A stretch of DNA of 64,000 bases from JAPKZH01 sp963715635 (GCA_963715635.1 OY970261.1:496001-560000); one strand, 5' to 3'; positions 17,780 through 26,589 are shown, counted from the stretch's first letter. Translations and numbers: made by a program. The notes: generated from the sequence alone by a model not told the origin.

Positions 17780-17845
17780 GGGTCAAACCTACTCGTTACT
17801 CAACTTTTTCGCCTGGAATATGCGTAACGAGTAGGTTTGACCCCG
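17780..17845. repeat. Palindromic repeat, copy 1
   Basis: Arms GGGTCAAACCTACTCGTTACTCA and TGCGTAACGAGTAGGTTTGACCC (the right arm ends at 17844) around an 18-20 nt loop. It lies between two convergent genes, where it could act as a bidirectional terminator hairpin. Confidence 0.85.
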
Positions 17846-17855
17846 ATCTTTCTTA

Positions 17856-19091
17856 TTATTTTTTGCCAGGGACGAAGTGGTCGGACAGGGTTTTGAGGAA
17901 GGCAACGACTGCATTCTCGTCCTCGTCGGTCAAACCGAGATTGCCAAGCTCCTCGGTGTTCACGTTGGCCTTCACCTCGGGCGGCGGGAAACTGCCGAGA
18001 TCCCGGGCATTGTAGAAGTGAACGACTTCTTTGAGGCTTTTGAAAACGCCGTTGCGCATGAAGACTTTGATGAAGTTCGGGTTTTGCCTTAAGTCGACGT
18101 TGCGCAGGGTCGGGACTTTGTGTTTTCCCATGTTCTTCTCGGCGTACTTGGCGTACTGCGGCATGGATTTCAGATGGCCGCCCAGCCCGAGATCCACCCA
18201 GTTCTTGCCCTCCGGGTTGAACTTTTTATCCATGGTGTAAAAAGGATTGGCGGGATTTTTGGGGACGCCGAGGTTGTCGTATTTATAATCCGTGAACACG
18301 GGCGGCTTGTTGCCCGGCCCGGGCTCCAGGATATGGCATTGGGAACACTTGGCCTTCGTGTTGAAAAGCATGAGCCCCTTGAGCTCGGCTTCGTCCAGAC
18401 CGAGGTTCGCATAACTTTTCCAGTTGGCCGAATTGATCGCGGCGGCCTTGAGGTTCTTGACCGCAAGATTCTTCCAGAAAATGTCGAATTTGGAGTTGAA
18501 CGGATTGACCTCCCCCGATCGCTCGAAGGCCGCGATGGAACGGCAGATATATTCATAGATTTTGTCGGCGTTCTTGTCCCAGTCATCGGCCTTGACGTTC
18601 CAGGTTTGGGCAAAAAGGGAGGCGTAGCTGGAATTCTTGACTTTCTGGACCACCGCCCTTTTATCAGGGCTGTTCTGCTCGAGCGGGTTCAGAAACGGAC
18701 CGCCTGCCTGCTCGGCCAGAGGGTCCTTCAGCTCGGCGCCCATGGCCCGCCCATCCCAGAACATTCCGCCCACGAAATTTCCCTCTTTGTCTAGGAAGAA
18801 AATCGGGCTATCCCCGGCATATCCAGAGGAAGGCGGCTTGCGGTTGCCGAATCGTCCTTTGAGGGCTCCTTCGTAAACACCGCTGGTATTTTCGGTCGGA
18901 CCGGTCCATCCATCCAATGGGTCATGACAGGCGGCGCAAGACTGACCGGGGGGAGAGGAAAGGTTCTTGTCGAAGAAGAGATTTTTGCCCAATTGCTCGA
19001 CCGGCGTCAGCTTGGCTGCGGTCGATGTCGTGATCAGAACCAGAACGAACATCGCTGCCGAAAAAATAAAAATAGCTTTTTTCATGGTCAC
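17856..19091 (-). CDS. Di-haem cytochrome c peroxidase (MauG/CcpA family)
   Basis: 411 residues. A Sec signal peptide (residues 1-26) is followed by two haem c sites, CAACH (about residue 52) and CSQCH (about residue 250), and by the conserved HKVPTLRNVDLRQ segment of the family. These periplasmic enzymes reduce hydrogen peroxide with electrons from cytochrome c, or oxidise protein residues in the MauG branch. GTG 19091 is preferred over ATG 19085 because AAAGGAG is 6 nt upstream of the GTG. It is flanked by two secreted DUF1579-like genes. Confidence 0.9.
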   Translation of the reverse strand: MTMKKAIFIFSAAMFVLVLITTSTAAKLTPVEQLGKNLFFDKNLSSPPGQSCAACHDPLDGWTGPTENTSGVYEGALKGRFGNRKPPSSGYAGDSPIFFLDKEGNFVGGMFWDGRAMGAELKDPLAEQAGGPFLNPLEQNSPDKRAVVQKVKNSSYASLFAQTWNVKADDWDKNADKIYEYICRSIAAFERSGEVNPFNSKFDIFWKNLAVKNLKAAAINSANWKSYANLGLDEAELKGLMLFNTKAKCSQCHILEPGPGNKPPVFTDYKYDNLGVPKNPANPFYTMDKKFNPEGKNWVDLGLGGHLKSMPQYAKYAEKNMGKHKVPTLRNVDLRQNPNFIKVFMRNGVFKSLKEVVHFYNARDLGSFPPPEVKANVNTEELGNLGLTDEDENAVVAFLKTLSDHFVPGKK

Positions 19092-19205
19092 CGTACACTC
19101 CTTTTTTTATTCCTGCATATGATAGCGGAAAAGTCTCTTTTTTCAAAGTGCGGTTTTAAGGAATCTTATGGTAAAATTGCCGAATTCCAATGTGAGGAGG
19201 AGATT

Positions 19206-19796
19206 ATGAAACAGGCCTTGATCGCACTGAGCGCGGCCGCCCTAATCCTGGCGACAGCCGGCGGGCTTTTTGCCCAGACATCGCCCCAGGACCAAAAGAA
19301 AGCAATGGAAGCTTATGCAAAGGCTATGGCCGTTACCGAGAACCACGGCCACCTTAAGTTCTTTGTCGGCAAATGGGATGTGAAATCGACCATGCGGACT
19401 TTCCCCGGGACGCCCCCCACAACGTCCCAGAACATGGGCGAGGTAACCTCGATTTTGGGCGGCCGCTTCATCATGACGAAGTTCAGCGGCACAATGATGG
19501 GCCAGCCCTTCGAAGGGGTCCAAATCAACGGCTATGACAACATGCAGAAAAAATTTCTCACTTTTTGGATCGACAGCAGCTCGACGGCGTTCTTCCTGTT
19601 GTCGGGAACATACGACGCGGCCAGAAAGACCTGGACGGATACGGGGCGTTGGGCGGACCCGATGGGAGGAACAACTCCCGTCCGCAGCGTTACCCGGATT
19701 GTGGGCCCCGACGAGTACGTTTACGAGATGTATATGGGGTTGCCGGACGGCAAGGAGTTCAAGAGCTTGGAGAACCACTGCATCCGGAAGAAATAA
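19206..19796 (+). CDS. Secreted DUF1579-family protein
   Basis: 196 residues. ATG 19206 follows GAGGAGG (19194-19200). The signal peptide ends near LFAQ, followed by a helical linker (DQKKAMEAYAKAMAV) and the DUF1579 core: LKFFVGKWDVKSTMR, ILGGRFIMTKFSGTMMG, GYDNMQKKFLTFWIDS and SGTYDAARKTW. These are about 150-residue beta-barrel domains of unknown ligand, common in Bacteroidetes and Acidobacteria-like phyla. It is divergent from the peroxidase. Confidence 0.8.
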   Translation: MKQALIALSAAALILATAGGLFAQTSPQDQKKAMEAYAKAMAVTENHGHLKFFVGKWDVKSTMRTFPGTPPTTSQNMGEVTSILGGRFIMTKFSGTMMGQPFEGVQINGYDNMQKKFLTFWIDSSSTAFFLLSGTYDAARKTWTDTGRWADPMGGTTPVRSVTRIVGPDEYVYEMYMGLPDGKEFKSLENHCIRKK

Positions 19797-19805
19797 AAGC
19801 ATAAC

Positions 19806-19872
19806 GGGATCAAAGCTACTCGTTACGCAACCTTTTCCCCTGGAATATGCATAATGAGTAGGTTTGACCCCG
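19806..19872. repeat. Palindromic repeat, copy 2
   Basis: Left arm GGGATCAAAGCTACTCGTTA, right arm ends AATGAGTAGGTTTGACCCC. The two arms carry different variants (AAAGCT against AGGTTT), as though recombined from two sub-families. It lies between the DUF1579 gene and serC. Confidence 0.85.
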
Positions 19873-19967
19873 GCCATTCTCCTAATTTTTTGCTGGAAAA
19901 AATGGCCCATTTTGGTTCATAATATAGACTTCGATAATTCCGACTTTAACATTTGAAGGAGGTCGCC

Positions 19968-21086
19968 ATGATAAAACCTACCGTCAAACCAAAGAACGCA
20001 TGTTTTTCCTCGGGCCCCACGGCCAAGCACCCCGGCTTCAGCTGGGACGAGCTCAAGGACACGCCCCTGGGCCGTTCTCACCGGAGCAGCCTTGGCAAGG
20101 CCAAGCTCCAGGAAGCTTGCGACAGGACAAGGAAGATGCTCGGGCTGCCGGCAGATTATCTGATCGGCATTGTCGCGGGCTCCGATACCGGCGCTTTTGA
20201 AATGGCCATGTGGTCACTCCTCGGGCCGCGCGGCGTGGATGTCCTTGTCTGGGAATCTTTTGGCCAGGGCTGGGCGACGGACATCGAAAAACAGCTCAAG
20301 CTCCCCAATGCCAGGGTTTTCAAGGTCGAGTACGGCAAGCTTCCCGACCTTAGCAAAGTGGATTTTGATAAAGACGTCGTCTTCGCTTGGAACGGAACGA
20401 CCAGCGGCGTCAAGGTCCCCAACGGCGACTGGATCCCCGACGGCCGGAAAGGATTGACTCTTTGTGACGCCACTTCGGCCGTCTTCGCACAGGAAATTCC
20501 CCTCCATAAGCTGGATGTAATCACATATTCCTGGCAGAAAGTCCTGGGCGGAGAGGCTGCCCACGGCGTTTTGATACTATCTCCCCGGGCCGTCCAGCGC
20601 TTGGAAAGCTACGCGCCGCCTTGGCCGCTGCCCAAAATTTTCCGCATGACCAAAGGCGGAAAGTTAAACAAGGAAATCTTCGAGGGATCTCCGATCAACA
20701 CCCCTTCGATGATGGTCGTCGAGGATTACATCGCCGCCCTCAAGTGGGCCGAAACGGTCGGCGGACTTCCCGGTCTGATCAAGCGCAGCAACTCCAATCT
20801 GGCCGCCATCGAAGGCTTTGTTGCCAAACACGACTGGATTTCTTTCCTGGCCGATACCAAGGAGATCCGATCCAATACCAGCGTCTGCCTCAATGTCAAG
20901 TTGCCCGAGGAGAAGCTGAAGGAGTTGGTCAAGCTGCTGGCCAAAGAAGGAGTCGCTTATGACTGCGCTTCTTACCGCGAAGCCCCCCCGGGACTTAGGT
21001 TCTGGTGCGGAGCCACGGTGGAGAAGTCCGACCTTGAGGTCGTCATGCAGTGGCTCGAGTGGGCCTACGAACAGGTCAAAGGATAG
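19968..21086 (+). CDS. serC: Phosphoserine aminotransferase
   Basis: 372 residues, of the SerC branch found in alphaproteobacteria and Methanosarcina: KNACFSSGPTAKHPGFSWDE, LGRSHRSSLGKAKL, and the PLP lysine in TYSWQKVLGGEAAHG (about residue 192). It converts 3-phosphohydroxypyruvate and glutamate to phosphoserine and 2-oxoglutarate in serine synthesis. ATG 19968 is placed by AAGGAGG (19956-19962). The usual partner serA is not in the window. A palindromic repeat flanks each side of the gene. Confidence 0.9.
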   Translation: MIKPTVKPKNACFSSGPTAKHPGFSWDELKDTPLGRSHRSSLGKAKLQEACDRTRKMLGLPADYLIGIVAGSDTGAFEMAMWSLLGPRGVDVLVWESFGQGWATDIEKQLKLPNARVFKVEYGKLPDLSKVDFDKDVVFAWNGTTSGVKVPNGDWIPDGRKGLTLCDATSAVFAQEIPLHKLDVITYSWQKVLGGEAAHGVLILSPRAVQRLESYAPPWPLPKIFRMTKGGKLNKEIFEGSPINTPSMMVVEDYIAALKWAETVGGLPGLIKRSNSNLAAIEGFVAKHDWISFLADTKEIRSNTSVCLNVKLPEEKLKELVKLLAKEGVAYDCASYREAPPGLRFWCGATVEKSDLEVVMQWLEWAYEQVKG

Positions 21087-21148
21087 AGCTCCGCAGGATA
21101 AAGCCGCTCTCTTTCGGCTGTATCATCGCCCCAATTCGCGGGCTGGAC

Positions 21149-21214
21149 GGGGTCAAACCTACTCGTTACGCAACCTTTTCCCCTGGAATATGCGCAATGA
21201 GTAGGTTTGACCCC
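21149..21214. repeat. Palindromic repeat, copy 3
   Basis: Arms GGGGTCAAACCTACTCGTTA and AATGAGTAGGTTTGACCCC around an 18-nt loop (loop almost identical to copy 2). It is downstream of serC and marks the left edge of the A/T-rich island. Confidence 0.9.
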
Positions 21215-21329
21215 GGTCTTTCTGTAAAGCCTGCTTTTTGTCAAGCCAGCTGCGCGACAAAATCGTTGTTAGCTTTGAATTTGCCCAGGCCACGGGTTTC
21301 CTGATAAAATATAAAAAAATGGCCTGAAC

Positions 21330-21878
21330 TTGAAAAATAACTATAGAGCGCCCGAGCAGAATTATCCCGAAAAACTAATTCTGGATTTTTCTCGATATAT
21401 CGTCTCCAGGGTCAATTCTTACGAATATCAAAAATATGCCATCGAGCAAGAGGATCTTTTACAGAGCATCTATGTCAGAATTTATAATATTTTTAAAAAA
21501 AGTGATAAAAAAAAGGGCTGTTCGCGGTTTTATATTAATAAGATCATTAATTCAGTGGTTATTGAGGCCATCAAAAAATCAAGAAGAGAGACCGAGACCT
21601 TGAAAGATCTAAATCATAATCTGATCGCCGTCCATGGTCATGCCTATGAAAAAAGCGAGTCGCAGAGCTATGATTTAAAGCAAATATTATTGAGATCCTT
21701 GAACGAGCTTAAGGGGTCCCGCAGGGATGTCATCGATTTATACTTATCCGGCCTGGAATTAGACGAGATCGCCCAGCTGCAAAAATGGTCCAGAGGGAAA
21801 ACTAATAATCTCTTTTATCGTGGTCTCAAAGACTTGAAGAAACGATTGAAAAAAAGGGGGATATTCCATGAAAACTGA
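21330..21878 (+). CDS. ECF-type RNA polymerase sigma factor
   Basis: 182 residues. Region 2 is visible at about residues 15-55 (LILDFSRYIVSRVNSYEYQK, EQEDLLQSIYVRIYNIFKK), and region 4 at about 118-175 (LNELKGSRRDVIDLYLSGLE, then DEIAQLQKWSRGKTNNLFYR). No other start fits, so TTG 21330 is used; the ribosome site is weak. It overlaps the next gene by 11 nt, the standard coupling of an ECF sigma factor to its anti-sigma factor. It should direct polymerase to a small regulon, probably including this locus. Composition is A/T-rich relative to the flanks. Confidence 0.85.
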   Translation: MKNNYRAPEQNYPEKLILDFSRYIVSRVNSYEYQKYAIEQEDLLQSIYVRIYNIFKKSDKKKGCSRFYINKIINSVVIEAIKKSRRETETLKDLNHNLIAVHGHAYEKSESQSYDLKQILLRSLNELKGSRRDVIDLYLSGLELDEIAQLQKWSRGKTNNLFYRGLKDLKKRLKKRGIFHEN

Positions 21879-22569
21879 TTTACTCGATCTCAAAGAAGCC
21901 TATCGAGATTTTCTCGAGGGCAATAAACCGGAATCCCGGGAATCATGCCCTTCTCCCGAGGACCTTCTTCTCCTCGTGAGGTCAAGAATCTCCAGGCGTA
22001 GGAAAACAAAAATCATGGATCACACGGCGAAATGTGCTTATTGCCTTCAGGAGGTCAAAACCATCCTGGATATTACAAACAAAGAAAATAAATTTATCCT
22101 GGCTATGAACGACGCTCTGAATTCCGCCGCTAATGAAAAACCTGCCCGGACAAGCTCTTTTGCCAGGCGCTTGTCATGGAATTATATTTCTGTCGTCTCA
22201 ATCGTCATTCTTTTAGCAGGAATTGCGGCGTATTCGATATTCCGCTTTTCATCAAAACCCGACTATCTAAGAGGACCGGCGGCCGATATCCATCTTATCT
22301 CGCCTGCCAATAAGGTTGTCCCTGGCGCTGAGCTGAGATTTGTCTGGGAGGGCCTGCCGAGCGCGAAATATTATATCATCGAAGCCTTTGACGCGTCTCT
22401 CGACCTCGTATGGAGAAGCGAATCCATGACAGCCAATGAATTCAATCCTCCTGGGGACGTCATTCAGAAATTCAGGCCGGATGAAACCTATTTCTGGATG
22501 GTGACGGCGATTTTGGAAGGCGGAAACAAGATTAAATCCAAGATGAACGAATTTTTGATTAAAAAATAA
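21868..22569 (+). CDS. Membrane-spanning zinc-finger (ZAS) anti-sigma factor with periplasmic Ig-like domain
   Basis: 233 residues. The N-terminal cytoplasmic domain has C27 and the ZAS signature HTAKCAYC (H52, C56, C59) that holds a sigma factor inactive. One membrane helix follows (about 106-127, ISVVSIVILLAGIAAYSIF). The C-terminal domain outside the membrane (about 140-230) looks like a fibronectin/Ig-type sandwich (HLISPANKVVPGAELRFVWE, YFWMVTAILEGGNKI). It is translationally coupled to the sigma gene. The end lies only 4 nt from the end of the convergent CHAT gene, with no terminator between. Confidence 0.85.
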   Translation: MKTDLLDLKEAYRDFLEGNKPESRESCPSPEDLLLLVRSRISRRRKTKIMDHTAKCAYCLQEVKTILDITNKENKFILAMNDALNSAANEKPARTSSFARRLSWNYISVVSIVILLAGIAAYSIFRFSSKPDYLRGPAADIHLISPANKVVPGAELRFVWEGLPSAKYYIIEAFDASLDLVWRSESMTANEFNPPGDVIQKFRPDETYFWMVTAILEGGNKIKSKMNEFLIKK

Positions 22570-22573
22570 TCCC

Positions 22574-25528
22574 TTAGGATTCTCCCGTCAAAACAAAGGC
22601 TGCCCAATAAAACGGGTGGGAATATCTCGATCTCATCATTTTTTTCTTGGCCAATTGCAGGGCTTGGGATTTGCTCTTGCCTCGGGCATAATATTCATAA
22701 AAATATCCCATAAACTGGGATGTGGCTTTATCATCAATCCGCCATAATGTCGAAATGACAGACCGAGACCCCATATAGAAAAAGACTCTCGGAAGCCCTA
22801 AGACACCTTCATTTTGAATGTTTTTGCCTTTTCCCGTCTGGCAAGCGGAGAGGACGGTCAGATCGGCATTCAGGCGAAACCTATACATTTCCAGGACTTG
22901 AAAAAATCCGTCTTCTTCACCCTCGTCCTCCAATGAAAAAACGAGGGCCGACCGGAGGGGAAAGCTTTCATCAGAAAATGCATGGCAGGCGAAATGAACA
23001 ATACGATAGTCATTGAAATTGATGCTTTTGAGGGCTTGTTCGCTGGCCCTTGTCTTGACATAGACATCTCTTTTATCCGCTTTGAAATATCTTGAGATTT
23101 CCGTGACTTCTTTTTCGCTATAGGGAATCGGAGCAACGGAAAAACCACTTTTTTCATATAGCTCCAATAGGATTTGGCTCGGAGATCGAGAGTTCTTATT
23201 CCCTGGAAATACAGGCGTTAAATATGAAGGCGCCCCGAAGGCGAGGAGGTCTTTTCGGTAGCTCGCCGCTTTCGGTCTTTTGCAAAGATAAAAGTACGCG
23301 CTCGCGGAAGGAGCATAGGATAAGAAATAATGGTTCATGAGATAATCAGCGCGCGACTCCTTGTCCTGATTGGAGACCAGTGTTTCAAAGGGGAGATCGA
23401 ATAATATACCGTCCGGAACAATGATCAAATTTGTAACCGATTTCGGGATGAGGCTTTCAACCGGAGAAAAGAGCTCTTTATACAACCGTCTTGCGGCAGA
23501 GGTTCCAGTTGTCGGATTCATCCCTGAATCTTCGAGGTATCTTAGAAAACCCGTCAGCATATTCGTGATTTTGTCCTGAGGAGGGAGTTCGATGACTTTA
23601 TAGGATGCGCTGGAAATGAGAATCAAGAACGAGCGCTCGTTTCCCAGAACATATTCGATCAATGCTGTATCGCTCTTAAGCAATTTTTTTTGAACGGCAT
23701 CGAGAGCCACGGGTTTTATAGGGATCTCGGCGGTTTCAGCTTGCAGGAACTCGTTCGTATTCAAAATGCTTGCCTGGTCATCGATCCGCCGGAGCTGTAT
23801 CTCCAACTGTGATTTCTTTTCTATATCCAGCCCGCTCTCGGAGAGCTTTTTTAAAATGTCCAGCCGGGATGTTTTAAGCTTCTCTTCTTCGGGATTCGAT
23901 TTCCCTGCAGCGGGAGCGCTGCTGCGTGCGCTCAGTCGTTCTAAATATTCGACGAAGGACCTCGCTTTGCCCTTTTCTGCGACCGAAAAAATTTCTCTTT
24001 CGAAAATATTCGATTTCGTTTTTTGGAAAAGACTGTAATACAGATTGATCAGCTTTTGATAAATTTCCGCTTTGTCTTGCGCATATCCGGCTCGATTGAT
24101 ATCATCCACAATTTTTGAGCCGACCTTATCAATAATCCTTAGGCTTTCGTTATAGTTTGAAATAGCTTGTCCATAATCGCCGTTTCTCTCGTTGCATAGA
24201 CCGAGGCCGTAAAATAATCGCATGGCTAATGGATCTGACTGGGCTTTCTTAGCCTCAATAAAAGCTCTATTAAAATAGCTTTCCGCCTTTATGCAATTCT
24301 CTTTGTTGAGGTAGACCATTCCGATACTCGTCAAAAGCGATGATAGGAGAACAGAATCTTTCCTTTTTTGAGCCATTTCCAGGGCCGGCACGAAGAACTT
24401 CAAAGCCTCATCATCTTGCTTCAAATCAGAATAGATATTCCCAATATTTATTAGAGAAATAAGCTCAAATTTTTCATCGCTCGCTTTTCGAGACAATTCT
24501 AAGCTCTCCCGATAGAGTTTAATCGCCCGGAAACAATAGTCTGCGATTCCCGTTGTTCGGTATAGATGCTGATATGAAAAGCCCAAATTATTAAGGCAGG
24601 TTAAAGACTTGGTTAAATAGTCTAAAGATTTTAAAATCTTCAAGGCTTCGAAATAATAGGCAATAGATTTCTCATCGTCACCGAGAATTGAATAGAGCAA
24701 GGCGATATTGCTTAAACAAAATGTCGTATCTTTATCGTCAAGTTTGCCCTGGGCAGAATCCAAAGCTTGGGAAAAAAAGCTAAGGGCGTAAGAATAATCA
24801 TCTTTTAATAAATAGAATGATCCAATATTTTTCAATGCTTTCAAAATTTCTGCCTTGTGTTTAAGAGACCTGGCTAACTGAAGGGCCTGCTTATTTAAAT
24901 CTAAGAAATTATTATGTCTGATGTCTCCTAAATAAGTAACGCTCCAGGTTCTCAATATTTTGAGCTCATGAGCACCGCTTTTGATGGAGCTTGCCAACGC
25001 AGCAGCTTCTTTGAAGTATTGACTCGACTGCGATAAATTGCCCTTGTTCCGCCATTCTATCGCCTGCATATATGATTTATGAATTTTGAGAGCCGCCTCA
25101 CATTCCTGGCGCTCTTTTGGAAGGCCTAAAGCTGCCGCGAGTTTGTTCGCCTGGCTGAAATATTTTTCGGATTCGTCCAATTGATCGACGTTCCAGAATA
25201 GAATGCCCAAATTCCAATAACATATGAGAGTATTCCGATCCTCAAGCCTTGAAGACTTTAGATATTTTGTGAATTGTTCAATGGATTGTTGATATTGTCC
25301 TTCTCTTAGCAGGATTCCCCCCTGCTTAATCAGCGGATGTTTTTGAGAAAAATTTTCAGTTTGCGAATTAAAGTCGGTTTCTCGGCTGAAAAGCGGAATT
25401 AAAAATAATGTAAGGAAAATAAGTACAAAAAAAGGAAATAGATAATTTTGAACCTTGACGTTCTGATGATTAAACACTAATTGCCTGCCGGCCGTGCCAA
25501 GGAAATTATAGGGGCTCAATCCTTTCAA
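22574..25528 (-). CDS. Membrane-anchored TPR-CHAT (caspase-like) protease
   Basis: 984 residues. A hydrophobic helix at 29-47 preceded by basic residues suggests an anchor or signal with the rest outside the membrane. Residues about 60-500 are about ten tetratricopeptide repeats (SNIALLYSILGDDEKSIAYY, LINIGNIYSDLKQDDEALKF). A helical linker leads to a C-terminal CHAT domain with the catalytic dyad intact: HFACHA (H849) and LSACQTG (C896), then GEGVLGLP-like NEGVLGLPRVFFYMG and STLWRIDD. CHAT domains are cysteine proteases related to caspases and separase. The start is a TTG at 25528 and is uncertain. Confidence 0.9.
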   Translation of the reverse strand: MKGLSPYNFLGTAGRQLVFNHQNVKVQNYLFPFFVLIFLTLFLIPLFSRETDFNSQTENFSQKHPLIKQGGILLREGQYQQSIEQFTKYLKSSRLEDRNTLICYWNLGILFWNVDQLDESEKYFSQANKLAAALGLPKERQECEAALKIHKSYMQAIEWRNKGNLSQSSQYFKEAAALASSIKSGAHELKILRTWSVTYLGDIRHNNFLDLNKQALQLARSLKHKAEILKALKNIGSFYLLKDDYSYALSFFSQALDSAQGKLDDKDTTFCLSNIALLYSILGDDEKSIAYYFEALKILKSLDYLTKSLTCLNNLGFSYQHLYRTTGIADYCFRAIKLYRESLELSRKASDEKFELISLINIGNIYSDLKQDDEALKFFVPALEMAQKRKDSVLLSSLLTSIGMVYLNKENCIKAESYFNRAFIEAKKAQSDPLAMRLFYGLGLCNERNGDYGQAISNYNESLRIIDKVGSKIVDDINRAGYAQDKAEIYQKLINLYYSLFQKTKSNIFEREIFSVAEKGKARSFVEYLERLSARSSAPAAGKSNPEEEKLKTSRLDILKKLSESGLDIEKKSQLEIQLRRIDDQASILNTNEFLQAETAEIPIKPVALDAVQKKLLKSDTALIEYVLGNERSFLILISSASYKVIELPPQDKITNMLTGFLRYLEDSGMNPTTGTSAARRLYKELFSPVESLIPKSVTNLIIVPDGILFDLPFETLVSNQDKESRADYLMNHYFLSYAPSASAYFYLCKRPKAASYRKDLLAFGAPSYLTPVFPGNKNSRSPSQILLELYEKSGFSVAPIPYSEKEVTEISRYFKADKRDVYVKTRASEQALKSINFNDYRIVHFACHAFSDESFPLRSALVFSLEDEGEEDGFFQVLEMYRFRLNADLTVLSACQTGKGKNIQNEGVLGLPRVFFYMGSRSVISTLWRIDDKATSQFMGYFYEYYARGKSKSQALQLAKKKMMRSRYSHPFYWAAFVLTGES

Positions 25529-25713
25529 TGCAAATTCAACTTATTTAATATTTTCATATAAAAATATTCCTTCGCGATAAGCCGCGCATAAGCTCTGCCA
25601 TCCCAAATAATAAGATATATCTTAATAAATTTTTCATTTTTGGAAAAAAAAGTGATAAAAATTTGGGCTTTCTACTGTTTGTATTAATAAAGAAGAATGG
25701 AGGCTTATTTTAA
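25529..25713. promoter_or_regulatory. A/T-rich divergent control region of CHAT and peptide genes
   Basis: 185 nt between divergent genes, very A/T-rich. The part 25645-25690 (AAAAAAAGTGATAAAAA, TTT, GGGCT, then TGTTTGTATTAATAA) aligns by hand at about 37 of 47 positions with bases 21495-21541 inside the sigma gene. It lies 20-70 nt upstream of the peptide ATG and could hold the promoter recognised by the local sigma factor. A GGAGG ribosome site (25698-25704 region) precedes the peptide gene. Confidence 0.35.
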
Positions 25714-26028
25714 ATGAGAAAAAAAATTAAGTTAATTGCGCTATTTTTCCTGGTTTCTTCAGCCTTTTTATACGCCGCCATCGCTGCAAGCTCCTATGTC
25801 AATGAATCCAGTCGCTATATCGAGGTTTGCGCCAATGGCATTGTTTATGTACCGCCGGGCACAAAATTCGTCAAATGCTATGGAGTCATCCGAAAGGTCG
25901 TCCGCTTTAGCGACGTCCTCACTGAAAGTGTAGAAGACTGCCAATGTCCAAAGTGCTGCGGAGGGGATTGCTATGTAATTGTAGCTTCGGATTCAGGGGG
26001 ATTTCGCTTTTTATGGATTTCATGCTAA
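25714..26028 (+). CDS. Secreted cysteine-rich peptide (8 Cys)
   Basis: 104 residues. A signal peptide (basic MRKKIK, hydrophobic core to about residue 24) is followed by a mature part of about 80 residues with eight cysteines at 39, 55, 76, 78, 81, 82, 86 and 104, the last being the C-terminal residue. The cluster CQCPKCCGGDC could form disulfides or bind metal. It is followed with a short overlap by a MauE/DoxX-type redox membrane protein, which hints at oxidative folding or redox chemistry outside the membrane. No family recognised. Confidence 0.65.
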   Translation: MRKKIKLIALFFLVSSAFLYAAIAASSYVNESSRYIEVCANGIVYVPPGTKFVKCYGVIRKVVRFSDVLTESVEDCQCPKCCGGDCYVIVASDSGGFRFLWISC

Positions 26029-26522
26029 GCATTCAAGCAAACGGCATGAAAGAAAATTCCTTTGGTTTCTTAAACCATAAGCTCATTCAATTCTCAGCCA
26101 GGCTCATTTTAGGCGGGGTATTCATCTACGCGAGCATCGATAAAATCGCCTACCCAAAGGAATTCGCAGCGATCGTTATGAGATATCATATCCTGCCCGA
26201 AAGGCTGGCGATCTATTTCGCATTCTTTCTGCCGTGGCTCGAACTGTTCTTGGGAGTTTTTGTCATTCTGGGTTTTTTTGTTCGCGGATCAGCGATTTCC
26301 CTTTCTTTTCTCGTCCTCATCTTCATGATCGCCATCATGATCAGATCCATCGCAGGACCCATTGGAAATTGCGGCTGTTTCAGCCTCCATCCGTCGGCAA
26401 TGAGCCAAAGCCTTACGTTTTTAATTTTCAGGGATATTTTTTTCTTGCTGTGCGGTCTTGTCCTCGCTCTTGCGAATAAGGCAAAAAAGCAGCATCGATC
26501 CTTCTTCGGCCAATTAAGTTGA
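26013..26522 (+). CDS. MauE/DoxX-type redox-associated membrane protein
   Basis: 169 residues from ATG 26013 (alternatives 26022 and 26046; none has a strong ribosome site). Four membrane helices; the first carries ARLILGGVFIYASIDKI, the signature of MauE/DoxX proteins, followed by the helix-2 stretch WLELFLGVFVILGFF. A periplasm-facing NCGCFS motif (C120, C122) matches the conserved CGCF of MauE-like proteins, thought to relay disulfide redox equivalents (MauE is needed to mature the disulfide-rich methylamine dehydrogenase small subunit). It overlaps the end of the cysteine-rich peptide gene, so that peptide is the obvious client. Confidence 0.75.
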   Translation: MDFMLSIQANGMKENSFGFLNHKLIQFSARLILGGVFIYASIDKIAYPKEFAAIVMRYHILPERLAIYFAFFLPWLELFLGVFVILGFFVRGSAISLSFLVLIFMIAIMIRSIAGPIGNCGCFSLHPSAMSQSLTFLIFRDIFFLLCGLVLALANKAKKQHRSFFGQLS

Positions 26523-26589
26523 GGCTAGGATATCGAACGAGAGTTCTTCTAGCTTCACTTATCGACTGTCTAGAGGAAGAAGGTGAAAC

